Source of the DNA: CAZGOM01 sp964542875
GTDB lineage: Bacteria; Planctomycetota; Phycisphaerae; Phycisphaerales; Phycisphaeraceae
Direction: 5' to 3'
Length of the DNA: 39,980 bases
Assembly: GCA_964542875.1 (NCBI GenBank)
Contig: CAZIWA010000044.1
Span: 1-39,980 of the forward strand
Under the pieces are notes generated by a model. It was not told the DNA's origin. It was given only the letters and a program-made list of their open reading frames with translations, and did no database searches. The position numbers were made by a program, and so were the translations under genes. Shown here in pieces: positions 7,684-15,588 of this stretch. Every line of letters begins with the position of its first letter. Positions within the stretch are counted from its first letter, which is position 1.

Positions 7684-8448
7684 ATGCCCATTCATACCTT
7701 AAAGACCTTCCGCACCGACGCCCAGTTGGCCCTCCTTGATATCGAGGGCACAACGTCGTCGCTTCAATTCGCCCAGCACATCCTCTTTCCGTACGCCCGC
7801 GGCCACACCCCCGAATACCTCACCGAACACTGGGACGAGCCGCACATTCAGGAACTGGCCGACCAGCTTTTGAAGGAAGCCTCCGGCCCGGCCCTGACGG
7901 ACCTTAAAGCCCAGGCCAAAACCCATTACGAGCTCATCAAGCCCATCGTCGATGCCACACGCATCCTCATCGACAACGGCTCCCAGTGCCCCGCCCTTAA
8001 AACCCTTCAGGGCTTCATGTGGGAGCAGGGCTACACCTTCGGCGAGCTCAAAAGCCACGTCTACCCGGACGTCCCCCATGCGCTGGTCCTCTGGTACCAC
8101 CAGGGCGTGCGCGTGCGCATCTACTCCGGCGACAGCATCCAGACCCAGAAAACCTTCTTCGCCCACACCTCCGCAGGCAACCTTCTGCCCGCGTTTGAGG
8201 AATACCACGACACCACCACCGGCGCCAAACGCACCCCGGAGAGCTATCGGGCCATCGCCCTGGCCGCCAATTTGGACCCCAAGCGCATCCTCTTTTTCAG
8301 CGATCTCGCCCAGGAACTCGACGCCGCCCAATCCGCAGGCATGCAAACCGTCCTGGTCATCCGCCCTGACAACCCCCCGGTCCCCTCCACCTGCACCCAC
8401 CCCAAAATCAAATCCCTTCTCCAGGTCGCCTTCACCGGCCCCCGGTAA
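7684..8448 (+). CDS. mtnC: Enolase-phosphatase E1 (acireductone synthase)
   Basis: A 254-residue HAD-family enzyme of methionine salvage that enolises and dephosphorylates 2,3-diketo-5-methylthiopentyl-1-phosphate to acireductone. The nucleophile motif is the DIEGTTSS form (Asp19, Glu21) typical of MtnC. Family signatures follow: WEQGYTFGELKSHVYPDVP, the IYSGDSIQTQKTFF loop and EEYHDTTTGAKRTPESY. It is about 25 residues longer than many homologues. No strong ribosome site precedes ATG. mtnA is nearby, but the intermediate enzymes (MtnB, MtnD) are not in the window. It converges on the DUF501 gene. Confidence 0.9.
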   Translation: MPIHTLKTFRTDAQLALLDIEGTTSSLQFAQHILFPYARGHTPEYLTEHWDEPHIQELADQLLKEASGPALTDLKAQAKTHYELIKPIVDATRILIDNGSQCPALKTLQGFMWEQGYTFGELKSHVYPDVPHALVLWYHQGVRVRIYSGDSIQTQKTFFAHTSAGNLLPAFEEYHDTTTGAKRTPESYRAIALAANLDPKRILFFSDLAQELDAAQSAGMQTVLVIRPDNPPVPSTCTHPKIKSLLQVAFTGPR

Positions 8449-8476
8449 TAATCTCTTCCGCTCTTCCCATCAGACA

Positions 8477-8504
8477 TTTTAAAGTTCAAATTTGAACTTT
8501 AAAA
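8477..8504. repeat. 28-bp perfect palindrome over the 3' end of the DUF501 gene
   Basis: TTTTAAAGTTCAAA (8477-8490) is followed directly by its reverse complement (8491-8504) with no spacer. It covers the stop codon and last eight codons (LKFKFEL) of the DUF501 gene and lies 29 bp after the mtnC stop, between two converging genes. As RNA either strand would fold into an A/U-rich hairpin, so a bidirectional 3' end signal is possible. Confidence 0.7.
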
Positions 8505-9036
8505 TATTCTCAATCAACTTCCCCACCACCGTCGGCCGCACCAGATGAAACGCATATTGCGCGTGAAAACACTTCACCTGCAGGCGGTCCACCATCCCCG
8601 CGATCCCCACGCTTCTGATCTGCTCATCAATCGCTGGGCGCTCCGCCAGCCAAGCCCGGTCCTCATCTGACAACAAGGCCAGCCGGGCCTGAATGTACGC
8701 CTCATGGTCACTCCGGATCGCCGCGTGCAGCTCCGCCGATGCGTCCACCACCGCCTGCATCCTGGCGATCTCCCCCACCATCTCCAGCCGCGCCAGCCCC
8801 GTGGCCAAATCCGGGCACACCAGCCAGTAAACCGTGGGAAACGGCAGCACCTTCCCCCGGGCCATTTTCACCAGCGGGTCCGTCACGATCACCGCCGGCG
8901 CCCCGTCAGTCCGGCGCACGGCCACCCCGCGCAGCCCCCGGGCCGTCCGGCCCAGGCGCTCCTTCAACCACACGCGATCCGCGTCTGTCGCCAACTCCAT
9001 GTCAAAACCGTCCCAAACATGAAATCCGAGACTCAT
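8479..9036 (-). CDS. DUF501 family protein
   Basis: A 185-residue cytosolic protein of the DUF501 family, whose role is not established (in some bacteria it sits beside enolase and exopolyphosphatase genes). Matching features are LGRTARGLRGVAVRRTDGAPAVIVTDP and PFPTVYWLVCPDLATGLARLEMVGEI. Two starts are possible: 9036, with GAAGAAG just upstream, and 9000, with GGGACGG 7 nt upstream, which would give the family's more usual length. The stop codon lies inside a 28-bp perfect palindrome shared with the 3' side of mtnC. Confidence 0.8.
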   Translation of the reverse strand: MSLGFHVWDGFDMELATDADRVWLKERLGRTARGLRGVAVRRTDGAPAVIVTDPLVKMARGKVLPFPTVYWLVCPDLATGLARLEMVGEIARMQAVVDASAELHAAIRSDHEAYIQARLALLSDEDRAWLAERPAIDEQIRSVGIAGMVDRLQVKCFHAQYAFHLVRPTVVGKLIENILKFKFEL

Positions 9037-9087
9037 CGACTTCTTCGATCTTAACGACCCATGACGCAGAACCCGGGACGCCGTATC

Positions 9088-9825
9088 TCAGGCCAGCGCC
9101 TTCAGCTTCGTCACGCACTTGGACAACGCAGGCACCGGGTTCTCCACGTCGCCTTCGTATTCAATGACGGTGAACCCGCTGAAGCCCACCTTCTTAAGCG
9201 CCTGCGTAAACGCGGGCAGGTCCAGGTTTGCTTCGCCGATGATCACGTCGCTGGGTTCCCGTTTTGGGGAGTACGTGAAGTCCTTCACATGCACGCCGTA
9301 GAGACGGTCGGCGAACTTTTCCACCCACTGCACGGGATTCTGCTTCGCGTCGATCGCCCACGCCGTATCCAGCGTCAGCCCGATGCGCTTGCCGGTGTTC
9401 TTGAACACGTAGTCCAGGATCACGCCGTTGCCCAGCCAGTCGTAGCCGCCATGGTTGTGGATGCCCAGCTTGATGTCATATTCTTCGGCCAGCTTTTCAG
9501 CGGCCTTGAATGCCGTCCACATGCCTTCGGGGCTGAAGGTGACGCTCATGTACTTGCAGCCGACCTTCTTGCAGAATTCAAAGTAGTTGCGCTCTTCGGG
9601 CTTGCCCGAAAGGTGCTGCACGCCGATGGAAAGCACGGTGATGCCATTGGCCTTGAGCTCCGCGATCCGCGCGTCAAAGGTCTCGGGCTTGGAAAAGTCC
9701 GCCTGCACGCCGCAAAGTTCCGTCGCCGTGACGCCGGCGTCCTTAAGCCCTTTGGCCAGGGAAGGGATGGTCTTGAAATTGCGGTAGCACCAGCTCTGGA
9801 TACCAAACGAGGGGGTGACTGACAT
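9088..9825 (-). CDS. Sugar phosphate isomerase/epimerase-like TIM barrel
   Basis: A 245-residue protein of the xylose isomerase-like TIM barrel (AP endonuclease 2) family, cytosolic, with no signal peptide. Likely metal ligands are in the expected order: Glu in ATELCGV, His in LGIHNHGG, Asp in LTLDTAWA, His in YGVHVKDF and Glu in VIEYEGD. Planctomycetes carry many such genes; the substrate cannot be told here. The start at ATG 9825 (SVTPSFGIQSW) is chosen over an upstream TTG at 9867. It diverges from the LOG-family gene across a 130-bp space with a strong palindrome. Confidence 0.85.
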   Translation of the reverse strand: MSVTPSFGIQSWCYRNFKTIPSLAKGLKDAGVTATELCGVQADFSKPETFDARIAELKANGITVLSIGVQHLSGKPEERNYFEFCKKVGCKYMSVTFSPEGMWTAFKAAEKLAEEYDIKLGIHNHGGYDWLGNGVILDYVFKNTGKRIGLTLDTAWAIDAKQNPVQWVEKFADRLYGVHVKDFTYSPKREPSDVIIGEANLDLPAFTQALKKVGFSGFTVIEYEGDVENPVPALSKCVTKLKALA

Positions 9826-9902
9826 GGTCTTGCTGCTTTCGTGGTTGAAGGTATGTTTCGGCCTCAAAGATTAACACCCCCCGCGTACAACACAACCCGT
9901 CA

Positions 9903-9930
9903 GCCAATTGGATATATCATTCCAATTGGC
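9903..9930. promoter_or_regulatory. Operator-like palindrome between divergent genes
   Basis: GCCAATTGGA (9903-9912) and TCCAATTGGC (9921-9930) form a perfect 10-bp inverted repeat around the 8-bp A/T spacer TATATCAT, which itself contains a -10-like TATCAT at 9915-9920 (plus strand) and a GATATATC palindrome. It lies 26 bp before the LOG-family start and 77 bp before the isomerase start. The symmetry and position suit a dimeric repressor covering a promoter. Confidence 0.5.
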
Positions 9931-9955
9931 CCGGTTCCCCCCACCAAGGTGCCCC

Positions 9956-10528
9956 ATGCAAAAATGGCTCTGCGTCTACTGCGCCTCCAGCGACACCCTC
10001 GACGAGCGCTACTACCACGCCGCCCGTGAAATGGGCACCCTTATCGCCAGGAACAACTACGGCCTCGTCTACGGCGGCGGAAAGGTCGGCATGATGGGCG
10101 CCTGCGCCATCGCCGTCCATGAACACCACGGCAAAGTCATCGGCGTCATCCCCGAATACCTCGCCGACAAGGAAATCGCCTACGAAAAGTGCGATGAACT
10201 CATCATCACCCAAACCATGCGCCAGCGAAAAGCCATCATGGACGAACGCGCCTCCGCCTTCATCGCCCTCCCAGGCGGCTACGGCACCCTCGAAGAGCTC
10301 CTGGAAATCATCACCCTCCGCCACCTGCGCTTCCACGAAAAGCCCATCATCATCGTCAACACCGACGGCTTCTATGATGACCTCCTGAAAGTCTTCGACA
10401 AACTCATCCTCGAACGCTTCGCCAAGCCCCGCCATAAACAGGCCTATCACGTCTGCAGCACACCCGCTGAAGTCTTCACCCACTTAAACTCATACGCCAT
10501 CTTCGACCCTGGGAGCAAATGGTTCTGA
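9956..10528 (+). CDS. LOG-family nucleotide 5'-monophosphate phosphoribohydrolase
   Basis: A 190-residue Rossmann-like protein of the LOG (TIGR00730) family, which hydrolyses nucleoside 5'-monophosphates (cytokinin riboside monophosphates in plants; AMP or other NMPs in bacteria). Signatures are GGGKVGMMG (40-48), MRQRKAIM (Arg91/Lys92) and the PGGYGTLEE box (106-114) with catalytic glutamates. Start ATG 9956 follows AAGGTG at 9946-9951. Its stop overlaps the next start (TGATG), so the dehydrogenase downstream is translationally coupled. Confidence 0.9.
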   Translation: MQKWLCVYCASSDTLDERYYHAAREMGTLIARNNYGLVYGGGKVGMMGACAIAVHEHHGKVIGVIPEYLADKEIAYEKCDELIITQTMRQRKAIMDERASAFIALPGGYGTLEELLEIITLRHLRFHEKPIIIVNTDGFYDDLLKVFDKLILERFAKPRHKQAYHVCSTPAEVFTHLNSYAIFDPGSKWF

Positions 10529-11544
10529 TGAATACCCTCCTCCTCCTTCACGACCCCATGATCGAGCTTTGCTTCGCCCCCAGCGACCTCCAGCGCATCG
10601 CCGCTTTAGGCAACCTCATCCGGCCCAACCTCACCCGCGAAAACGCCAAAACCGGCCTCCCCCAGGCTTGGCAGGCCCACGCCCACGCCATCGACACCGT
10701 CATCACCGGCTGGGAAACCATCCCCATCACCGAGGAACGCCTCCTCCAGGCCCCAAAACTCAAGCTCATCGCCCACGCCGCGGGCTCCGTCAAGCCCGTC
10801 ATCTCCCCCGGCGTGTGGCCGCGGAACATCCGCGTCATCAGCGCCAACCACAGCCTTGCCATCGGCGTCGCCGAAACCACCCTCGGCCTCATTATCACCG
10901 GCCTCAAAGGCGTCTTCCCCACCAGCAATCTCACCAAAGCAGGCGGCTGGAAACGAGGCGGCAACGGCATCTCCGGCTTCCCCGTCCGCGAACTCTTCGA
11001 CAACACCATCGGCATCATCGGCGCCGGCGCCATCGGCCGCCATCTCATCTCACTCCTCAAAAGCTACGAGGTCTCCGTCCTCGTCTACGACCCCTACCTC
11101 ACCCCCCAGGACGCCCAATCCCTGGGCGTCACCTCCGTCTCCCTCGACACCCTCCTCACACAGTCCGACGTCGTCTCCCTCCACGCCCCCAACGTCCCTG
11201 CCAACCGGCACATGCTGGGCAAAGACCATTTCCCCAAAATGCGCGACAACGCCATCTTCATCAACACCGCCCGCGGCGCGCTCGTCGATGAAGCCGCCTT
11301 GGCCCAGGAACTCCAGACCGGCCGCATCTGGGCTTTCATCGACGTCACCGACCCCGAACCCCCTCTGGCCGACAGCCCCCTGCGCACGCTGCCGAATGTC
11401 ACTCTCACCCCCCACATCGCCGGCGCCATCTCAAACGGCTGCCGCCGCCTGGGCCGCCAGATCGCCACCAGCCTGGAAGCCATCACCCACGGCAAACCGG
11501 TCCTCAGCGAAGTCACTCAAGACATGCTCGACCGCATCGCCTGA
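10528..11544 (+). CDS. D-isomer-specific 2-hydroxyacid dehydrogenase (NAD-dependent)
   Basis: A 338-residue cytosolic dehydrogenase of the D-2-hydroxyacid family. The NAD-binding motif is GIIGAGAIGR (about 162-171) with the acidic end of strand 2 in VYDPY. The catalytic set is complete: Arg249 (NTARGALVDE), Glu277 (DPEPP) and His296 (LTPHIAGA). Such enzymes act on glycerate, 3-phosphoglycerate, glyoxylate or similar; the C-terminal ACT/regulatory domain of SerA is absent. The start at 10528 overlaps the LOG-family stop (TGATG); an in-frame ATG lies at 10519. The two genes are one operon, a pairing for which I know no fixed functional link. Confidence 0.88.
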   Translation: MNTLLLLHDPMIELCFAPSDLQRIAALGNLIRPNLTRENAKTGLPQAWQAHAHAIDTVITGWETIPITEERLLQAPKLKLIAHAAGSVKPVISPGVWPRNIRVISANHSLAIGVAETTLGLIITGLKGVFPTSNLTKAGGWKRGGNGISGFPVRELFDNTIGIIGAGAIGRHLISLLKSYEVSVLVYDPYLTPQDAQSLGVTSVSLDTLLTQSDVVSLHAPNVPANRHMLGKDHFPKMRDNAIFINTARGALVDEAALAQELQTGRIWAFIDVTDPEPPLADSPLRTLPNVTLTPHIAGAISNGCRRLGRQIATSLEAITHGKPVLSEVTQDMLDRIA

Positions 11545-11564
11545 AAACCTCACGCTCTCCCGCC

Positions 11565-11598
11565 AACTCACAATTTACAAATCATAATTTCCCCCTCA
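11565..11598. repeat. A/T-rich micro-repeat in convergent space
   Basis: CAATTTACAAATCATAATTT just after the dehydrogenase stop and before the UPF0114 stop belongs to the same A/T-rich family as 7413-7450, 28095-28127 and 39362-39386, all built on ATTCATAA/ATCATAATT/CGTAATT words. No hairpin with a T-tract is seen. Confidence 0.5.
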
Positions 11599-12138
11599 AT
11601 GTTCTTTCTTCGCATGCCCCGGAGCCTGAAACAGAATCTTGTCGGTATAAGCCAGCAGCAGCGCTGAGAAAACAAACGTCAGGTGGATCAGCACCTGCCA
11701 CATAATTTGCTCAGATTTATAGTTTTCGATGGCAATGAACGTTTTCAAAAGATGAATCGAGGAAATGCCCACCAGCGCCGTCGCCAGTTTCACCTTCAGC
11801 ACGCCTGCATTCACGTGTGAAAGCCATTCGGGCTGATCAGGATGCCCTTCCAGATAAAGCCTGGAGACGAACGTCTCATACCCGCCGACGATCACCATCA
11901 CCAGCAGGTTGGCGATCATCACCACGTCGATCAGCCCCAGCACCACCAGCATGATCTCCGTCTCTTTCATCGACGGCGCATGGCTCACCAGGTGCCAGAG
12001 CTCAACCAGGAAGTGGTAGACGTATACGCCCTGCGCCAGGATCAGCCCCAGGTACAGCGGCGCCTGCAGCCACCGGCTGAAAAAGATCGTATTCCCCAGG
12101 AAATTCACTTGCCTATTGGGTTTGGAATGGTCTGCCAT
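11596..12138 (-). CDS. UPF0114 (YqhA) family inner-membrane protein
   Basis: A 180-residue membrane protein of the UPF0114/YqhA family (TIGR00645), of unknown biochemical role. Four membrane helices are visible at about residues 26-46, 62-86, 113-130 and 146-168. The family signature around the second helix and following loop (VMIANLLVMVIVGGYETFVSRL, then WLSHVNAGVLKVKLATALVGISSIHLLK) is intact. GAGAGGAA lies about 7 nt before ATG. It diverges from the methionine aminopeptidase gene. Confidence 0.9.
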   Translation of the reverse strand: MADHSKPNRQVNFLGNTIFFSRWLQAPLYLGLILAQGVYVYHFLVELWHLVSHAPSMKETEIMLVVLGLIDVVMIANLLVMVIVGGYETFVSRLYLEGHPDQPEWLSHVNAGVLKVKLATALVGISSIHLLKTFIAIENYKSEQIMWQVLIHLTFVFSALLLAYTDKILFQAPGHAKKEH

Positions 12139-12168
12139 ATCTCGGTTCCTCTCACGGTGCGTCCAACA

Positions 12169-12273
12169 GGCGGGCCGACCGGCCCGCCGCTTGAGCGTGC
12201 GGATTCTAATGCCCCGCGCCCTTCAATCCGACGAAAACCCAAATCATTTTTCGCCGATGCGCGATACATCGGC
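12169..12273. promoter_or_regulatory. Two strong inverted repeats in the UPF0114/map divergent region
   Basis: First, GGCGGGCCG (12169-12177) and CGGCCCGCC (12180-12188) form a 9-bp stem with a 2-nt centre, 31 bp before the UPF0114 start. Second, GCCGATG (12253-12259) and CATCGGC (12267-12273) form a perfect 7-bp inverted repeat with a 7-nt spacer, 70 bp before the aminopeptidase start. They could be operators or leader hairpins; the sequence does not decide. Confidence 0.4.
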
Positions 12274-12342
12274 CAGACTCTCACGGTCAACATTCCACAC
12301 CCGTCTACTCCTTCTGCAAAACATCAAAAAATCGCCATACTA

Positions 12343-13179
12343 ATGGCCATGAATTGGATCGAACGTTCTCGTCAGCGCGACTCTTCCAGCGGCAAACGCG
12401 TTCCCCTTTACCGGCCCGAACACTTCGCCCAGATGCGCAAGGCCTGCCAACTGGCCGCGCAAACCCTTGACTACATCACGCCCTTCGTCCAGCCCGGTGT
12501 TTCCACCGCCAGGCTCGACAAGCTCTGTGAAACCTTCATGCGCGACCACCATGCCATCCCCGCCACCATCGGCTACCGGGGATACCAGCACGCCAGTTGC
12601 ACCTCCATCAACGAGGTCGTCACCCACGGCATCCCCTCCGATACCGCCATCCTCAAGCCCGGCGACATCATCAACATCGACGTCACCCCCATACTCGATA
12701 ACTGGTACGGCGATTCCAGCCGGATGTACTTCGTCGGCGAACCTTCCCCCCTGGCCAAACGCCTGGTGGACACCACCTACGAAGCCCTCATGACCTCCAT
12801 CGCCGAAGTAAAGCCCGGCGCAACCCTCGGCAACGTCGGCCACGTCATTGAAGCCATCGCCCGCAGGGAAAAGTTCTCCGTCGTGCGCGATTACTGCGGC
12901 CACGGCATCGGCCTGGACTTCCACGACGCTCCCCAGGTGCTCCACTACGGCAAACGTGGCCTGGGCATCAAGCTCGAACCCGGCATGATCTTCACCATCG
13001 AACCCATGCTCAACGCCGGCACCAACGAAGTGGTCATCCTCCGCGACGGCTGGACGGTCGTCACCCGTGACGGCATGCTCTCAGCCCAGTTCGAACACAC
13101 CATCGGCGTCACCGAAAACGGCGTGGAAATCTTCACCCTCTCCCCCAGGGGCTTAAACCAACCGCCCTACGCCATCTGA
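12343..13179 (+). CDS. map: Methionine aminopeptidase, type I
   Basis: A 278-residue type I methionine aminopeptidase that removes the N-terminal Met of nascent proteins at the ribosome. The five metal ligands are all present: Asp113 (NIDVTP), Asp124 (GDSSRMY), His187 (GHGIG), Glu220 (TIEPM) and Glu251 (FEHT). The substrate histidine is His95 (VVTHGIP). The N-terminal extension before the catalytic core (about 25 residues) is short and basic, without the SEC-C zinc motif. ATGs at 12343 and 12349 are both possible; no ribosome site is seen, and CATACT at 12336-12341 could be a -10 box giving a leaderless message. The gene stands alone, not beside secY/infA as in many bacteria. Confidence 0.93.
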   Translation: MAMNWIERSRQRDSSSGKRVPLYRPEHFAQMRKACQLAAQTLDYITPFVQPGVSTARLDKLCETFMRDHHAIPATIGYRGYQHASCTSINEVVTHGIPSDTAILKPGDIINIDVTPILDNWYGDSSRMYFVGEPSPLAKRLVDTTYEALMTSIAEVKPGATLGNVGHVIEAIARREKFSVVRDYCGHGIGLDFHDAPQVLHYGKRGLGIKLEPGMIFTIEPMLNAGTNEVVILRDGWTVVTRDGMLSAQFEHTIGVTENGVEIFTLSPRGLNQPPYAI

Positions 13180-13200
13180 CAAAACTGCCACAATCCAGGT

Positions 13201-13241
13201 GACACATCATCTTCAACTTCTTACTTCTCACTTCTCTTCCC
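13201..13241. repeat. ACTTCTTACTTC-type micro-repeat in convergent space
   Basis: TTCAACTTCTTACTTCTCAC is a pyrimidine-rich run between the map stop and the stop of the SRPBCC-epimerase gene. It resembles CTTCACTTCATACTTCGTAA at 16905-16924 and AACTCTTACTTTTCACTT at 26013-26030, also at gene 3' ends. Confidence 0.4.
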
Positions 13242-14612
13242 TCACTTTCCCAGCATCTCCCTCAGCGCATCCCTCAGCCCCGAATGCACAAACTGGTACC
13301 CGCTGGTTAACGCCCGTTCCGGCACGGCCCGCGTGCTTGCCAGCACCAGCGGCCCCGCCGATTCCCCCACCAATAACTTCAAGACAACCGCAGGCACCGG
13401 CAGCAGCGCCGGTCGCCCCAGCACGTGTCCAAGCTCACGTACAAACTCTTTGCACGCCATCGGCTCCGGTGATGTCGCATTCACAGGCCCATGCAATGTC
13501 GGCGTGATGCACGCGTGATGCATCAGCCCGATCACGTCTTCCAGGCTGATCCAGCTCCAATACTGCTGGCCCGATCCCAGCGGCCCGCCAAGGCCCAGTT
13601 TAAACGGCGGCAGCATCTTTTCCAGCGCCCCGCCCAGCGGCGAAAGCACCATGCTCATACGCATTTCCACGCAGCGGATGCCCTCATCCCGCGCAGCCGA
13701 CGCAGCCCCTTCCCACGCCTTGCACAGGTCGCCGAAGAATCCCGGCCCCGGTGCGCTGCTCTCTGAAAGCACTTCATCGCCGCGATCGCCAAACACGCCG
13801 ATGCCTGAAGCCCCAATCAACACTTCAGGCTTCCTGCGCAGCCTAGCCAATTGCCGGGCCAGACGCTGAGTGACGGGCACGCGGCTTTCGTACATCGCTT
13901 TTTTCTTCTCGGGCGTCCACCGCCCCACACCCACATTGTCCCCAGCCAGATGAATCATCCACGTGATTCCCTCCAGCGCGCCCGGCGCAAGGCCCAGGTC
14001 ATCGCGAGTCGGGTCCCACCGAAGTTCATTCCCCTGCCCGCGGCCGATCCGGATCACCTCATGCCCGCCCGCGCTGAAAAACGCCCCAAGCACGCGCCCA
14101 AGCAGCCCTGAAGCGCCAGTGATGGCCACCTTGCATCCGCGGTTCTTCTGCGGCGTCGCCGCATGCCTCGCAAGGTCTCGCGCAGTGATTTTGTGCCGAT
14201 AGCTGAACACCCGTTGAAGGTCTTTTTCAATCGACCTGTTCACCAGCCCCCCAAGCAAGCCCAGCGGCACCGCAAACTCAATCCGGTCCGTCAGCATCGA
14301 GGTTTCCGTCCCATCCCCTGCCGGCTCCATCAGGTGGTTGTGCTCCCACCGGCTAAACGGCCCGGCCACCTGCGTATCGCGAAAAGACCGGCCTTCCACC
14401 GCCGCCGAATGCTGCACCAGCCAGTTGGTTTTCAGCAGCCCAAAAGGCACCCTCAGCTTCACTGCGCGCTCTTCAAACTTCCCCACCTGCGCCACTACTT
14501 GGGCAGGATTCCAAACCGGGTTGAGCCGGGTAAACGCGCCATCCCGGGTGTGCCACGCATACAGCTCGCCCGCGGGCACCGGCATGACAGAAGATAATTC
14601 AAACACCGCCAT
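13242..14612 (-). CDS. SRPBCC domain fused to TIGR01777 NAD-dependent epimerase
   Basis: A 456-residue two-domain protein. Residues about 1-145 form an SRPBCC (START-like) ligand-binding domain and residues about 160-456 a TIGR01777-type short-chain epimerase (YfcH/SDR39U1-like) with nucleotide motif ITGASGLLG (164-172) and a C-terminal DUF1731 end. The substrate is unknown. The start at ATG 14612 (AVFELSSVMPVPAGELY) fits the SRPBCC domain edge; upstream in-frame readings enter the divergent gene. The fusion is known in several phyla and suggests that a hydrophobic ligand is handed to the epimerase. Confidence 0.85.
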   Translation of the reverse strand: MAVFELSSVMPVPAGELYAWHTRDGAFTRLNPVWNPAQVVAQVGKFEERAVKLRVPFGLLKTNWLVQHSAAVEGRSFRDTQVAGPFSRWEHNHLMEPAGDGTETSMLTDRIEFAVPLGLLGGLVNRSIEKDLQRVFSYRHKITARDLARHAATPQKNRGCKVAITGASGLLGRVLGAFFSAGGHEVIRIGRGQGNELRWDPTRDDLGLAPGALEGITWMIHLAGDNVGVGRWTPEKKKAMYESRVPVTQRLARQLARLRRKPEVLIGASGIGVFGDRGDEVLSESSAPGPGFFGDLCKAWEGAASAARDEGIRCVEMRMSMVLSPLGGALEKMLPPFKLGLGGPLGSGQQYWSWISLEDVIGLMHHACITPTLHGPVNATSPEPMACKEFVRELGHVLGRPALLPVPAVVLKLLVGESAGPLVLASTRAVPERALTSGYQFVHSGLRDALREMLGK

Positions 14613-14676
14613 CCCCAGATTGTACGTCGATAAGATGCACATCATTCTCTCCCCAGGTATTTCCGAGAAACCCATC

Positions 14677-15588
14677 ATGCGCCCCCTCACCATCGCCGCC
14701 GGCTCCATCCAGGACACCACCTTTTCCTCCCTTGATGAAAAGCTCTCCCACGCCCTGCAACTCATCGACTTCGCCGGTGCCGCCAAGGCCGATCTGCTGG
14801 TTCTTCCCGAACTGCTGAACGCCTACAAGCCCTTTGGCGTCCCAGGCGGAATCACCCTCCAGGAACTCATCGACCAACCCTGGCAGCGCACCATGGCCCA
14901 CGTCATCGACCGCGCCGTCAAACACAAGCTCGCCCTCGCCCTCCCCGTCATCTACTTCGACGGCCAGGCCCCCCGCAATGCCTTCTTCCTCATCGAAAAC
15001 GACGGCACCGTCCTGGGCAAATACCACAAGCGCATGCTCCCCCCGCCTGAAGCCGCACACGGCGTAAAACCCGACATCACCCCCCTCATCCCCTGGCGCG
15101 GGCTCAACGTCGCCGGTGCCATCTGCTTTGATGTCTACTACCCTGAAATCTTCCAATCCCAGGCCGACCAGGGCGCAGACCTCTTCCTCATCCCCAGCCT
15201 CACCCCAGGCGGCGCTTACCTCAACTTCTACGCCCTCCACCATGCCACCCCCATCGTCCTGGCCTACCCCGGTCTCTCCCGCATCATCAGCCCCTTGGGC
15301 CAGGACCTCGCCCAGGCCGGCTTCAATCAGGAAACCTTCCGCTTCGGCTTCGCCCCCCCGCTCGCCATCACCACCCTCAACTTCAACTACGTTTCACTCT
15401 TCGGCGACATCAACCAACCCAAAATTCGCGACCTCCAACTCAAATACGGCGGCCGCACCCGCATCACCTTCGATCAACCCACCGTCACCTTCCTCCTCGA
15501 ATCCATCGACCCCGCCCTCGACATCCAGACCCTCGTCCAAGAATACGCCCTCGTCCCCCGCAGAACCTACTTCAACAAAAGCCGCTGA
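14677..15588 (+). CDS. Carbon-nitrogen hydrolase (nitrilase superfamily)
   Basis: A 303-residue cytosolic amidohydrolase of the nitrilase superfamily. The catalytic triad is intact: Glu45 (LPELLNA), Lys118 (GKYHKRMLPPPE) and Cys150 (AICFDVYYPE). The Gly-rich PSLTPGGAYLNFYALHHA segment carries the usual oxyanion side. The substrate is not predictable; N-carbamoyl, ω-amide or other small amides are possible. Start ATG 14677 (RPLTIAAGSIQD) aligns with the family's first strand, and ATG 14635 is an in-frame alternative. It diverges from the SRPBCC-epimerase gene with 64 bp between the chosen starts. Confidence 0.87.
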   Translation: MRPLTIAAGSIQDTTFSSLDEKLSHALQLIDFAGAAKADLLVLPELLNAYKPFGVPGGITLQELIDQPWQRTMAHVIDRAVKHKLALALPVIYFDGQAPRNAFFLIENDGTVLGKYHKRMLPPPEAAHGVKPDITPLIPWRGLNVAGAICFDVYYPEIFQSQADQGADLFLIPSLTPGGAYLNFYALHHATPIVLAYPGLSRIISPLGQDLAQAGFNQETFRFGFAPPLAITTLNFNYVSLFGDINQPKIRDLQLKYGGRTRITFDQPTVTFLLESIDPALDIQTLVQEYALVPRRTYFNKSR

